From Cyanobacteria bacterium FACHB-DQ100 (GTDB lineage: Bacteria; Cyanobacteriota; Cyanobacteriia; Leptolyngbyales; Leptolyngbyaceae), in NCBI GenBank assembly GCA_014695195.1, contig JACJNW010000041.1, positions 124,001 to 188,000 of the forward strand: a stretch of 64,000 nt of DNA. Reading direction: 5' to 3'. Under the pieces are notes generated by a model, which saw nothing but the letters and a program-made list of their open reading frames with translations, made no database searches and was not told the origin of the DNA. Of this stretch, positions 8,885-16,864 are shown piece after piece (within the stretch, counting starts at the first letter, position 1; every line of letters starts with the position of its first letter). Both the position numbers and the translations under genes were made by a program.

Positions 8885-8932
8885 TGTTCGTTCGTACCTT
8901 TACCTTGATTTTTACTTGGCTTTTAAATGAGA

Positions 8933-8966
8933 AGAACCCCGAATGTTTTCACAAATTCGGAGTTCT
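8933..8966 (-). terminator. Terminator hairpin downstream of the BT1 carrier
   Basis: AGAACCCCGAAT (8933-8944) pairs with ATTCGGAGTTCT (8955-8966), with one mismatch and a 10-base loop. On the minus strand it lies 18 bases after the carrier's stop and is followed by a moderately T-rich stretch. Confidence 0.6.
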
Positions 8967-8983
8967 GATCCGCGGTGATTTAG

Positions 8984-10447
8984 CTACTCGATCGAAGTCT
9001 CCACCGTTTCACCTGCCACCGAAACTAAGTTCGGCATAAATGCCTGTCCGATCGGTTTTGCCGGATCAGCTTCCAACGCAGGAGGATATTGAACGGTGGA
9101 CGTTGTTGTATCTGCCCCAGGCAACCAGCCCAACAGCGGTAACGGCAACAACGTACTCAAGTTCGTAATTAGCACCAAAATCCAGAGGTTATCGAAATTC
9201 GTATCAGTCACGCCCAACCAGTGAGTTAACAGCGCACCGAACTCATACGACACCAGCCCCGATAAATTCACTACCGACATTAACAAAGCAAATAGCGTGG
9301 CTTCTACCCCCGGTGGGCAGAGTCTTGCTGCCAGCACCAACACAGGCATAAACGCGATCTGTCCCATCACTGTCAGAATTAGGCTGTCTCCCAAGCTAAA
9401 CCAGCGATCGTCGATCCCCAACGCTCGATTGGTATGCGTTACAAGCAGCAGCATCGTCAGACCTAATACTGCTGAAATTACCGTAGACCAGCCGAAAATG
9501 GCGCGAAACGGCACAGCTTTGAGAAATCGCTGAAAAACCCAAATTCCAACCACCGAAGCGATGCTCGTCACTAATCGCACTCGCCCTAAAAACTCCGGCT
9601 CAAACCCTAATTCATTGGTTGAAAAGTAGAAAAACGAGGATTCAGCCGTGGGTGTCGCCTGCCATAAAAATAGAAACAGGGTCGGCAACCAAATCGATTT
9701 CTGCGACACTGCTTGCTTAAGCTGCTTTAACTGATCGCCTACGATCGACCAATTCGCTTTCTCGGTGACGGGCGATTCTGCGATCAACCACGCCACACAA
9801 GACACAATCAGCGGAAACGTCGCCGTAATCCAAAAAATCGTCCGCGTGTCAAAATGCTGAAGCAGCGCACCGCTAAAATACGCCGTAATCAAGCCTCCCA
9901 CGGCAGACGCGCCCCAACTGAGTGACTGGAGCGATCCCGCACCGCTCACTGATTCTCCTCGCGCCCGCTCGACCACTAGCGAATCCACAATCACATCGGC
10001 GATCGCGGTCGAGAGCGATCCGAGCGAAATCGCCAAAGTTGCTGCCCAGGCAGAATGCACAACGGTTGCAAGTAAAACCCAAGCGATCGCGCCTAGTATT
10101 CCTGACAAAACGAGATAAGGACGACGACGATATCCAAAGATCGGCAAGCCGTCCGAGATAAATCCAAACAGGGGTTTAATCATCCACGGCAGCGCGACAA
10201 TTCCCAACAGCGCCGATACTTCCGCCGGGTTCAGGTGTAACTCGTCTTTGAGAAAGAAACTCACTGCCAAGCGAGCCAGCCCCAGAATTCCCTGAACAAA
10301 GTAGACCAGAAGAATCGCGATTAGCTCAGCAGAAGGCTCATGACCGAAAAACAGCTTTTCAGTAATCGAGTCTTTGAGTTTGTGATAGCGAGCGTCAGAG
10401 ACAATCATTATTGATGATTCTTTACAATTATCAATCGCCTTGATCAT
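8984..10447 (-). CDS. BT1-family folate/biopterin transporter (MFS)
   Basis: A 487-residue polytopic protein with about 12 hydrophobic helices and the BT1 signature region LNPAEVSALLGIVALPWMIKP near residues 76-96, followed by FGFISDGLPIFGYRRRPYL. Family knowledge: BT1 carriers move folates or pteridines across the inner membrane; a Synechocystis homologue and its plant plastid relative transport folate. The start is either the ATG at 10447 or an internal ATG at 10408 (MIVSDARYHKLKDS); neither has a convincing ribosome-binding site. Confidence 0.88.
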   Translation of the reverse strand: MIKAIDNCKESSIMIVSDARYHKLKDSITEKLFFGHEPSAELIAILLVYFVQGILGLARLAVSFFLKDELHLNPAEVSALLGIVALPWMIKPLFGFISDGLPIFGYRRRPYLVLSGILGAIAWVLLATVVHSAWAATLAISLGSLSTAIADVIVDSLVVERARGESVSGAGSLQSLSWGASAVGGLITAYFSGALLQHFDTRTIFWITATFPLIVSCVAWLIAESPVTEKANWSIVGDQLKQLKQAVSQKSIWLPTLFLFLWQATPTAESSFFYFSTNELGFEPEFLGRVRLVTSIASVVGIWVFQRFLKAVPFRAIFGWSTVISAVLGLTMLLLVTHTNRALGIDDRWFSLGDSLILTVMGQIAFMPVLVLAARLCPPGVEATLFALLMSVVNLSGLVSYEFGALLTHWLGVTDTNFDNLWILVLITNLSTLLPLPLLGWLPGADTTTSTVQYPPALEADPAKPIGQAFMPNLVSVAGETVETSIE

Positions 10448-10581
10448 ATCGCTATATTCAAAACTAGCGCGAGTTTCAGCGATTAAAGTTAAGCGAGCGC
10501 TGATTTTTGCTGAGAATTTTCGGCTTGCAGTCGCTGCATGAATAAGATTTACGGATTAAATCCTCTGGCTTACGTAATACT

Positions 10582-10610
10582 TTGACACTTTTCGTTACAT
10601 TAGTTAATAT
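10582..10610 (+). promoter_or_regulatory. Sigma70-type promoter of the Hlip gene
   Basis: TTGACA (10582-10587), a 17-base spacer, then TAATAT (10605-10610), close to the bacterial consensus. It predicts a start near 10617 and a leader of about 26 bases before the ATG at 10643. GTTACATT at 10594-10601 resembles one half of the RpaB-binding HLR1 element, but the second half-site is not a clean match. Confidence 0.7.
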
Positions 10611-10642
10611 ATTTCCAGCTAATGCGTTTCAGAGTAATAACC

Positions 10643-10822
10643 ATGCAAGATACACAAAAGATGGCGGCAACGGCTACGGAAGACCGCAATGCTTGGAGAT
10701 TTGGTTTCACCCCGCAAGCCGAACTGTGGAATGGTCGGTTTGCAATGCTCGGTTTTGTCGCTGCTTTAGCTACGGAATACTTGACGGGTGGTGGAACGCT
10801 TCACTTCCTGGGTCTGATGTAA
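10643..10822 (+). CDS. High-light-inducible protein (Hlip, one-helix CAB-like)
   Basis: A 59-residue protein starting MQDTQKMAATATEDRN. It carries the chlorophyll-binding motif ELWNGRFAMLGF (ExxxGRxAMxGF) followed by one hydrophobic helix, the defining structure of Hlips. Family knowledge: Hlips sit in the thylakoid membrane, bind chlorophyll and beta-carotene, and protect photosystem II assembly and chlorophyll synthesis under excess light. The ATG at 10643 gives a family-typical length; an ATG 21 bases upstream lies close to the predicted transcription start and is less likely. It is a single-gene unit with its own strong promoter and terminator. Confidence 0.92.
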   Translation: MQDTQKMAATATEDRNAWRFGFTPQAELWNGRFAMLGFVAALATEYLTGGGTLHFLGLM

Positions 10823-10863
10823 TTTTTCCTCTAAATTCTGGTCAACCTTGAAAGCTAGTCTTG

Positions 10864-10897
10864 CGGGTATCTCTTTTGGGGGATGCCCGATTTTTTT
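10864..10897 (+). terminator. Rho-independent terminator of the Hlip gene
   Basis: CGGGTATC (10864-10871) pairs with GATGCCCG (10882-10889), with one G-T pair, followed by A and seven Ts (10891-10897). It lies 41 bases past the stop and ends four bases before the 3' end of the convergent DUF2079 gene. Confidence 0.85.
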
Positions 10898-10900
10898 GGC

Positions 10901-12298
10901 TCAAGCCACCGATCGCTTCACAAATAAATAGACGCTGCTTCTTTGATACCGAAGCTCGAAGTCTGGGTTGGCTTGAACTTGACTCAAAATCTGTTGAGCG
11001 AACTGTGAACTGCTTGCCCATCCCGGAAATGCTGGATTGAGTAGAACGTACTTAAAATCGTTTAGGTTCGTCGCGGGTTCGCTGAGCTTGAGGTAGTCGA
11101 TCGCCGTTCGATGCGCGAGGTGCGGCACAAGATAACTCGTCGTCAACACAGGCTCTTTAGTCGTAATTTGCGCGATCGCAGCATAAGTTTCCGATAGGAT
11201 CGAAACGCGATCAAGGTAACGCGACCCAAAATAACCGAATTTCGCCAATGCTAAAAAACCAATCAGCGACCAGACCAGGATCAGGCGCGATCGTCGTCTT
11301 TGGGTTGCAACGGTTGAGATCGCCATCACCATCAAAAACGGCAGAATGGGCAGCGCATATTGATTCACTAAATCTCGCTGATTTGCAAACTCCGAGAGTA
11401 AATTCATTGCAAACACTGGAATGGTTGCTACAAGCGGCGCAAAATGACGCAGCGAAACACCCCAGCCGATCGGTGCCAAAACTAGCACAAGATAAAGTAG
11501 GTTCTCGATCGAGAAAAGCCGTCTGACCCAAAGCCAAGGCTTTAAGCCCAGATTTTGTACAATCTCACCGATCGAAGCGCCCAAATAGCTGTAGCGCATG
11601 ACAAAATCCGCTCCTGCGGGACGAAAGTGAGGAATAATCACCCCCGTTGCAATCGCAAACCAACTCACACCCAGAATGAGCGCGATCGCCCCAGATTTTT
11701 TACGCCCTTCAAACCCAATCAGCCAAACTCCCATTGCCGAGATCGACAGCGCCAAAGATGCCCGACACCCCAAAATCAGCACCATACACAGCGTAAACCA
11801 ACCAATTCGATTTGATCTCGCCGCCCAAATTGCCGCAAAAAACAGTGGCAGAGCAATCACTTCAGGATGAAAATCAAACAGACTGAGATTAAAAACAAGC
11901 GGATAAAGTAAATAGGCAACGGCGATCGCATTCGATTTCTGGCGATCGAGTCCTGCCTGATGCGCCAAGTACCAAACGGGGATCGTCGCGATTGCAAACA
12001 TGCCACTCTGGATTGCAAACAACCCATAAACGCTGGGAAAAATCTGATAAACGCCTGCGATCAGATACAAAATCCAAGCCGCATGATCGCCGAGAACGTG
12101 ATAGGGGCGGAAAGACACGATCGGCGTTTTTCCCTGACTAATTAGATAAACTGCCTGATCGAAATAGCCTAAATCAAGCGCATTTGACTGCAACAGTAGA
12201 TGTCGGATCACGCTAACAGCGAAAAACACCACAAAACTGGAGATCACAAGCGATCGCAAAAAATTTTCTGATTTCCAGAATCGGGGAATCCACTGCAT
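10901..12298 (-). CDS. DUF2079 multi-spanning membrane protein
   Basis: A 465-residue protein with about ten hydrophobic helices. The N-terminal motifs NALDLGYFDQAVYLIS (about residues 38-53) and YHVLGDHAA fit DUF2079, a GT-C-like membrane fold family. The Asp-rich first periplasmic loop (DLGYFDQ) is where GT-C enzymes keep catalytic acids, so a lipid-linked glycosyltransferase role is possible, but no member of this subgroup that I know of has an assigned reaction. The ATG at 12296-12298 gives a positively charged cytoplasmic start (WIPRFWKSE). Convergent with the Hlip gene. Confidence 0.8.
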   Translation of the reverse strand: MQWIPRFWKSENFLRSLVISSFVVFFAVSVIRHLLLQSNALDLGYFDQAVYLISQGKTPIVSFRPYHVLGDHAAWILYLIAGVYQIFPSVYGLFAIQSGMFAIATIPVWYLAHQAGLDRQKSNAIAVAYLLYPLVFNLSLFDFHPEVIALPLFFAAIWAARSNRIGWFTLCMVLILGCRASLALSISAMGVWLIGFEGRKKSGAIALILGVSWFAIATGVIIPHFRPAGADFVMRYSYLGASIGEIVQNLGLKPWLWVRRLFSIENLLYLVLVLAPIGWGVSLRHFAPLVATIPVFAMNLLSEFANQRDLVNQYALPILPFLMVMAISTVATQRRRSRLILVWSLIGFLALAKFGYFGSRYLDRVSILSETYAAIAQITTKEPVLTTSYLVPHLAHRTAIDYLKLSEPATNLNDFKYVLLNPAFPGWASSSQFAQQILSQVQANPDFELRYQRSSVYLFVKRSVA

Positions 12299-12457
12299 AA
12301 ATCCGGCATATCACAGGACGCAGATAGCCTAACCTGTTCCTTCACACTTCTCAAGATGTCCCCCTTGTGAGGCAGAATAAAGCAATTCGGATAGACAAGG
12401 GTGAGGGCATCATCCGCTTCTGATAAAATTTGGAAGGTTTTTAAGAACTTAGAGCCA

Positions 12458-13489
12458 ATGGGATCAACGCGGGTACGAATTGCAATCGATGCAATGGGTG
12501 GAGATAACGCCCCCGACGAAATCGTCGCGGGAGCGGTGCGGGCACAGGCAGAACTCGATGTCGATGTCGTCTTGGTGGGTGATCCGCAACAGGTGGAAGC
12601 TGCTCTGAAGCATCATACGCAGTCTTCGGCAATTGAAATTGTGTCCTCGGAAGGCACGATCGCAATGGAAGAAGAGCCGCTGACGGCACTGCGTCGTAAG
12701 CCAAAAGCCTCAATCAATGTGGCAATGGATTTGGTGAAGCAAAAACAAGCGGATGCAGTGGTTTCGGCAGGGCATTCCGGTGCGGCAATGGCAGCAGCAT
12801 TGCTGAGATTAGGACGCTTGAAAGGCATTGATCGCCCTGCGATCGGCGCTGTTTTGCCCACGCTAATCGCTGGCAAGCCTGTGCTAATTCTCGATGTCGG
12901 TGCCAACGTCGATTGTCGTCCCAAATTCCTAGAGCAGTTCGCCTTGATGGGCACGATCTATTCGCAATATGTCTTGGGCAATTCTGAGCCAAAAGTCGGC
13001 TTACTTAACATTGGCGAAGAACCAAATAAAGGCAACGAACTCGCGATTCAGACCCATCAATTATTAACAGATAATCCGCTGATTCCGTTTATTGGCAATG
13101 CAGAAGGGCGCGATGTGCTGTCTGGGCACTTTGATGTGATTGTTTGTGATGGCTTTGCCGGGAATGTGTTGCTGAAATTTGCTGAAGCGGTCGGTGAGGT
13201 AGCGCTACAGATTCTGCGCGAAGAGTTACCCCGTGGGCTACATGGCAAAGCGGGTGTCACCTTATTACGCCCGAACCTGAAGCGAATCAAGCAGCGGATG
13301 GATCATGCAGAGCACGGGGGCGGATTGCTGCTCGGTGTCGATGGGGTCTGCATTATCAGTCACGGCAGTTCGCAGGCTCCGACGATTTTCAATGCTGCAC
13401 GATTGGCGAAAGACGCGATCGACAACAATGTTTTAGACCGAATTCGCTCAAGCTACGATCCAACGGTTGCTGCGCGTTCTGACAGCTAA
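12458..13489 (+). CDS. plsX: Phosphate acyltransferase PlsX
   Basis: A 343-residue protein from the ATG at 12458 (MGSTRVRIAIDAMGGDNAPDEI), carrying the PlsX signature AIDAMGGDNAP. A GTG 57 bases upstream would add 19 unrelated residues. Family knowledge: converts acyl-ACP and phosphate to acyl-phosphate, the first step of phosphatidic acid synthesis in bacteria using PlsY; peripheral on the inner membrane. It opens a same-strand block with fabH (23 bases after its stop), fabD and plsC, linking acyl-chain synthesis and glycerolipid assembly. The gene order is conserved in many cyanobacteria. Confidence 0.95.
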   Translation: MGSTRVRIAIDAMGGDNAPDEIVAGAVRAQAELDVDVVLVGDPQQVEAALKHHTQSSAIEIVSSEGTIAMEEEPLTALRRKPKASINVAMDLVKQKQADAVVSAGHSGAAMAAALLRLGRLKGIDRPAIGAVLPTLIAGKPVLILDVGANVDCRPKFLEQFALMGTIYSQYVLGNSEPKVGLLNIGEEPNKGNELAIQTHQLLTDNPLIPFIGNAEGRDVLSGHFDVIVCDGFAGNVLLKFAEAVGEVALQILREELPRGLHGKAGVTLLRPNLKRIKQRMDHAEHGGGLLLGVDGVCIISHGSSQAPTIFNAARLAKDAIDNNVLDRIRSSYDPTVAARSDS

Positions 13490-13512
13490 CCTACGCACTG
13501 GAGTTAAAGATT

Positions 13513-14514
13513 TTGGTGGACTACTCAGGGGTCGGAATTGCCATTACGGGATGCGGATCAGCCGCACCGGAGACTGCGATCGACAACGATCGTTTAAGTG
13601 AAATCATGGACACTTCCGACGAATGGATTGCCTCACGCACCGGGATTCGGCAGCGACGGCTCAGCGATGCGTCTGGATCGCTCGTGCAGCTTGCGACCGA
13701 GGCGGCGAGGGGCGCGATCGAGATGGCGGGCATTGAGCCGATCGATCTAGATTTGATTTTGCTCGCGACTTCAACTCCAGACGATATGTTCGGCAGTGCG
13801 TGCCAGGTTCAAGCAGCCTTGGGAGCCTCGCAAGCGGTGGCATTTGATTTAACAGCGGCTTGTTCGGGGTTTGTGTTTGGGCTGGTGACTGCGGCGCAAT
13901 ATATTCGCACCGGAACTTACCGTAATGTGCTGCTGATCGGGGCGGATGTTCTATCGCGCTGGGTGGATTGGAGCGATCGCCGGACTTGCGTATTATTTGG
14001 CGACGGTGCGGGCGCGGTAGTCATGCAAGCGAATACGGTCGATCGCTTACTGGGATTTGAGCTGAGAAGCGATGGCAGTCAGCATCACTGCTTAAATCTG
14101 GCGTATTCAGGAGAGCCAAAAGCGTTACTGAACGACTGTGAAATCACCCAAGGGCAGTTTCGATCGTTAACGATGAACGGGCAGGAAGTGTATCGCTTTG
14201 CGGTCAAACGAGTGCCGGAAGTGATTGAAAAAGCGCTGTTTCGGGCAAATATCACTGTGGAGGCGATCGACTGGCTGCTACTGCATCAAGCGAATCAGCG
14301 AATTTTGGATGCAGTCGCCCATCGTTTAGGAATTCCCTCGGAAAAAGTAATCAGCAATCTGGCAAAATACGGCAATACTTCAGCCGCATCAATTCCCCTC
14401 GCGCTCGATGAAGCTGTGCGGGGAGGAGCGGTAAAACTAGGGGAGACGATCGCGGTATCCGGCTTCGGCGCGGGCTTGACTTGGGGAGCCGCAGTTTTTC
14501 AATGGGGACGCTAA
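13513..14514 (+). CDS. fabH: 3-oxoacyl-ACP synthase III (FabH)
   Basis: A 333-residue condensing enzyme with the catalytic triad C117 (TAACSGFVFG), H258 (LLHQANQRIL) and N288 (KYGNTSAAS). It starts fatty acid elongation by condensing acetyl-CoA with malonyl-ACP. The start is non-ATG: TTG at 13513 has a GGAG nine bases upstream, and the next codon GTG at 13516 is an equally plausible start. Second gene of the plsX-fabH-fabD-plsC block. Confidence 0.95.
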   Translation: MVDYSGVGIAITGCGSAAPETAIDNDRLSEIMDTSDEWIASRTGIRQRRLSDASGSLVQLATEAARGAIEMAGIEPIDLDLILLATSTPDDMFGSACQVQAALGASQAVAFDLTAACSGFVFGLVTAAQYIRTGTYRNVLLIGADVLSRWVDWSDRRTCVLFGDGAGAVVMQANTVDRLLGFELRSDGSQHHCLNLAYSGEPKALLNDCEITQGQFRSLTMNGQEVYRFAVKRVPEVIEKALFRANITVEAIDWLLLHQANQRILDAVAHRLGIPSEKVISNLAKYGNTSAASIPLALDEAVRGGAVKLGETIAVSGFGAGLTWGAAVFQWGR

Positions 14515-14541
14515 CTCGATTCATGACAAATAATTAGGACA

Positions 14542-15423
14542 ATGGTAAAAACGGCATGGGTGTTTCCTGGGCAGGGGTCTCAGGCGATCGGAATGGGACT
14601 CGATTTATTAGAGGTTCCCGCAGCAAAAGCGAAGTTTGCTCAGGCAGAAAAAATTCTCGGCTGGTCGGTGGTCGAGATTTGCCAAAGCACGGAAGATAAA
14701 GTGTCGCAAACGCTTTATACGCAGCCTTGTCTGTATGTGGTAGAGACGATTTTGGCGGATTTGCTGAAGGAGAAAGGTCGGTATCCTGACTACGTTGCAG
14801 GGCATAGTTTAGGCGAATATTCGGCGCTGTATGCAGCGGAAGTGTTTGATTTTGAAGCGGGACTGCGATTGATGCAGCGTCGGGCTGAGCTGATGGATAG
14901 CGCGTCGGATGGCATGATGGCAGCGCTGTTGGGGTTCGATCGCGATCAGCTTGAGGCAGTGCTGGCACAAACACCGGATGCGGTTCTGGCGAATGACAAC
15001 AATTCAGGTCAGGTGGTCATTTCTGGAGTGCCTGCGGCGGTTGAAGCAGTGATGTCACAAGTGAAATCGAAAAGAGCGGTCAAATTGAATGTAAGCGGGG
15101 CGTTTCACTCGCCTCTGATGGCAGATGCGGCGGCGCAGTTCCAAACGGTGCTGGATTCAGTGAATTTCAAAGCAGCTCAAGTGCCAGTTTTGTCAAACGT
15201 TGATCCAATTCCAAGCCGGAATGCGGGTGAATTAAAAAGTCGGTTAAGTCGGCAGATGACGGGTTCGGTGCGGTGGCGCGAAATTTCGCTCAAATTTCTG
15301 GAAGAACAGGTCGATCGAGTCGTCGAAGTCGGTCCTGGAAAAGTTTTGACGGGAATTATTAAGCGCACTTGTCCCGATCTCGTGTTAGAAAATGTGAGCA
15401 GTCTTGCTGACATCCCCGTATGA
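14542..15423 (+). CDS. fabD: Malonyl-CoA:ACP transacylase (FabD)
   Basis: A 293-residue protein with the N-terminal FPGQGSQ motif, the nucleophile elbow GHSLGEY (S89) and the AFHSPLM segment carrying the conserved active-site histidine. It transfers malonyl from CoA to acyl carrier protein, supplying FabH and the elongating synthases. AGGA precedes the ATG. The last four bases (ATGA) overlap the start of plsC, which implies translational coupling. Confidence 0.96.
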   Translation: MVKTAWVFPGQGSQAIGMGLDLLEVPAAKAKFAQAEKILGWSVVEICQSTEDKVSQTLYTQPCLYVVETILADLLKEKGRYPDYVAGHSLGEYSALYAAEVFDFEAGLRLMQRRAELMDSASDGMMAALLGFDRDQLEAVLAQTPDAVLANDNNSGQVVISGVPAAVEAVMSQVKSKRAVKLNVSGAFHSPLMADAAAQFQTVLDSVNFKAAQVPVLSNVDPIPSRNAGELKSRLSRQMTGSVRWREISLKFLEEQVDRVVEVGPGKVLTGIIKRTCPDLVLENVSSLADIPV

Positions 15424-16094
15424 GAGAAACGCCCACCCGCCCTGTGAACGCTGAAATTTCACCCGATCGCGAACCTTTGATCAGTTTGATTCTGTATCAC
15501 CTGTTCAAATGGTCGATCGTGTCTCCGGTGCTGCACACCTATTTTCGCGGTCGCATCTACGGAGCGGAGAATGTGCCGAAACAGGGGCGGCTCCTAGTCG
15601 TGAGCAATCATGCCAGCGATTTCGATCCGCCGTTGTTGTCTTGTGCGATCGGTCGTCCGGTCGCTTATATGGCGAAAGAAGAACTGTTCAACGTTCCTGT
15701 TCTGAAGCAGGCGATTAAGGCATACGGGGCATATCCGGTCAAGCGAGGAACTGCCGATCGCTCAGCGATGAAAGCGGCGATGGCTTCGATCGAGTCCGGT
15801 TGGGCGACGGGTGTGTTTCTCGATGGCACTCGCACTACTGACGGTCGAATTGCTGATCCGAAATTAGGAGCCGCTTGGATTGCGGCAAAAACGAATTCGC
15901 CTTTAATTCCAGTGAGCTTGTGGGGAACGCATCAGATATTCAAGCCTGGAAGCGCGATTCCGCGCCCTGTGCCGATTACGATTCGGATCGGGGAAGTCAT
16001 TGACGCGCCGCAGAGTAGCGATCGATCTGAGCTTGAGGAAATCACTCAGCGATGCGCTGCTGCAATTCATGCGTTACATGATTTAGGACGGTGA
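15420..16094 (+). CDS. plsC: 1-acyl-sn-glycerol-3-phosphate acyltransferase
   Basis: A 224-residue PlsC-family acyltransferase with the catalytic HX4D motif NHASDFD (H64, D69) and the block-III-like FLDGTRT. Acylates lysophosphatidic acid to phosphatidic acid at the inner membrane. The start overlaps the fabD stop (ATGA). It has no clear N-terminal membrane helix beyond residues 19-37, as in several short cyanobacterial PlsC proteins. The subfamily assignment (PlsC or another glycerolipid acyltransferase) is likely but not certain. Confidence 0.9.
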   Translation: MRETPTRPVNAEISPDREPLISLILYHLFKWSIVSPVLHTYFRGRIYGAENVPKQGRLLVVSNHASDFDPPLLSCAIGRPVAYMAKEELFNVPVLKQAIKAYGAYPVKRGTADRSAMKAAMASIESGWATGVFLDGTRTTDGRIADPKLGAAWIAAKTNSPLIPVSLWGTHQIFKPGSAIPRPVPITIRIGEVIDAPQSSDRSELEEITQRCAAAIHALHDLGR

Positions 16095-16152
16095 CGAATT
16101 GAGCCGAGACAACTGCTACACTCGATCGGGCGAAGGATTAGAAGGATAGCGA

Positions 16153-16854
16153 ATGCCGATCGAGACTTGGTTTCCTCTAGCGATTTATTATGAGGACTTG
16201 CCAGATGCCGCGAAACATCAACAAAGTTTGATCAAGGCGGTACTACAGCTAGAGAAAGAAGCAATCGAACCCCGGAACTATCCGGAGATGGCTTGGACAG
16301 GAGACATTCACGGCGTTAATCAGATTCATACTCATCCCGCTTTTGAATGGATTGTGAAACAAGTCGAGCAGCACGTCGCCGCTTATCTACAAGACATCGG
16401 CGTGGATTTGAGCAAAGTGGATCTGTACATCCAAAGAGCGTGGCCCATTGTCTCGCGCAGTGAACAAGAAATCGGCGCTCATTCCCACAATACGGCTCAT
16501 ATTAGTGCGGTTTACTATATTCAGGTGCCGACTGACGAAATGGGCGATCCAGGAAGTTTAGTCTTCTTCAATGATGCGCGAGTGAATGAAGTTTGTCCGG
16601 GACTGGGAAGCGAGAATACGGATATTGTCGATTCAGATAACTATCTGAATCAGCTTTATGCCGCTTATCCACCCGTAGAGGGACGGCTACTGATCTTTCC
16701 AGCGAAACAGCGTCATGCAGTGACAATGAATGAGACAGAGGAATTGCGGATGTCTTTGTCCTTTGACATTGTGGTGACAGCAACAGGAACCGCGGCAGGC
16801 GTATATGAGTTTCTAACGCCGCCGCCGCCGCAATGGAAGAAATTTTCTGGTTAG
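16153..16854 (+). CDS. 2OG-Fe(II) oxygenase family protein (TIGR02466-like)
   Basis: A 233-residue protein with a double-stranded beta-helix pattern. The probable iron and 2-oxoglutarate ligands are in HSHNTAHISAVYYIQ (about residues 115-129) and FPAKQRHAV with ELRMSLSFD (about residues 180-201), where a His and a downstream Arg hold metal and 2-oxoglutarate. The family is putative prolyl-hydroxylase-like; its substrate is not known. It starts 58 bases after plsC on the same strand but is not obviously functionally linked. Convergent with the carboxylase gene, with 10 bases between stops. Confidence 0.75.
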   Translation: MPIETWFPLAIYYEDLPDAAKHQQSLIKAVLQLEKEAIEPRNYPEMAWTGDIHGVNQIHTHPAFEWIVKQVEQHVAAYLQDIGVDLSKVDLYIQRAWPIVSRSEQEIGAHSHNTAHISAVYYIQVPTDEMGDPGSLVFFNDARVNEVCPGLGSENTDIVDSDNYLNQLYAAYPPVEGRLLIFPAKQRHAVTMNETEELRMSLSFDIVVTATGTAAGVYEFLTPPPPQWKKFSG

Positions 16855-16864
16855 CAAAGGTTCC

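Noticed and set aside
10594-10610. HLR1 element for RpaB at the Hlip promoter
   Set aside because: Only one half-site (GTTACATT) is good; the second is degenerate and at a 9-base instead of a 10-base period.
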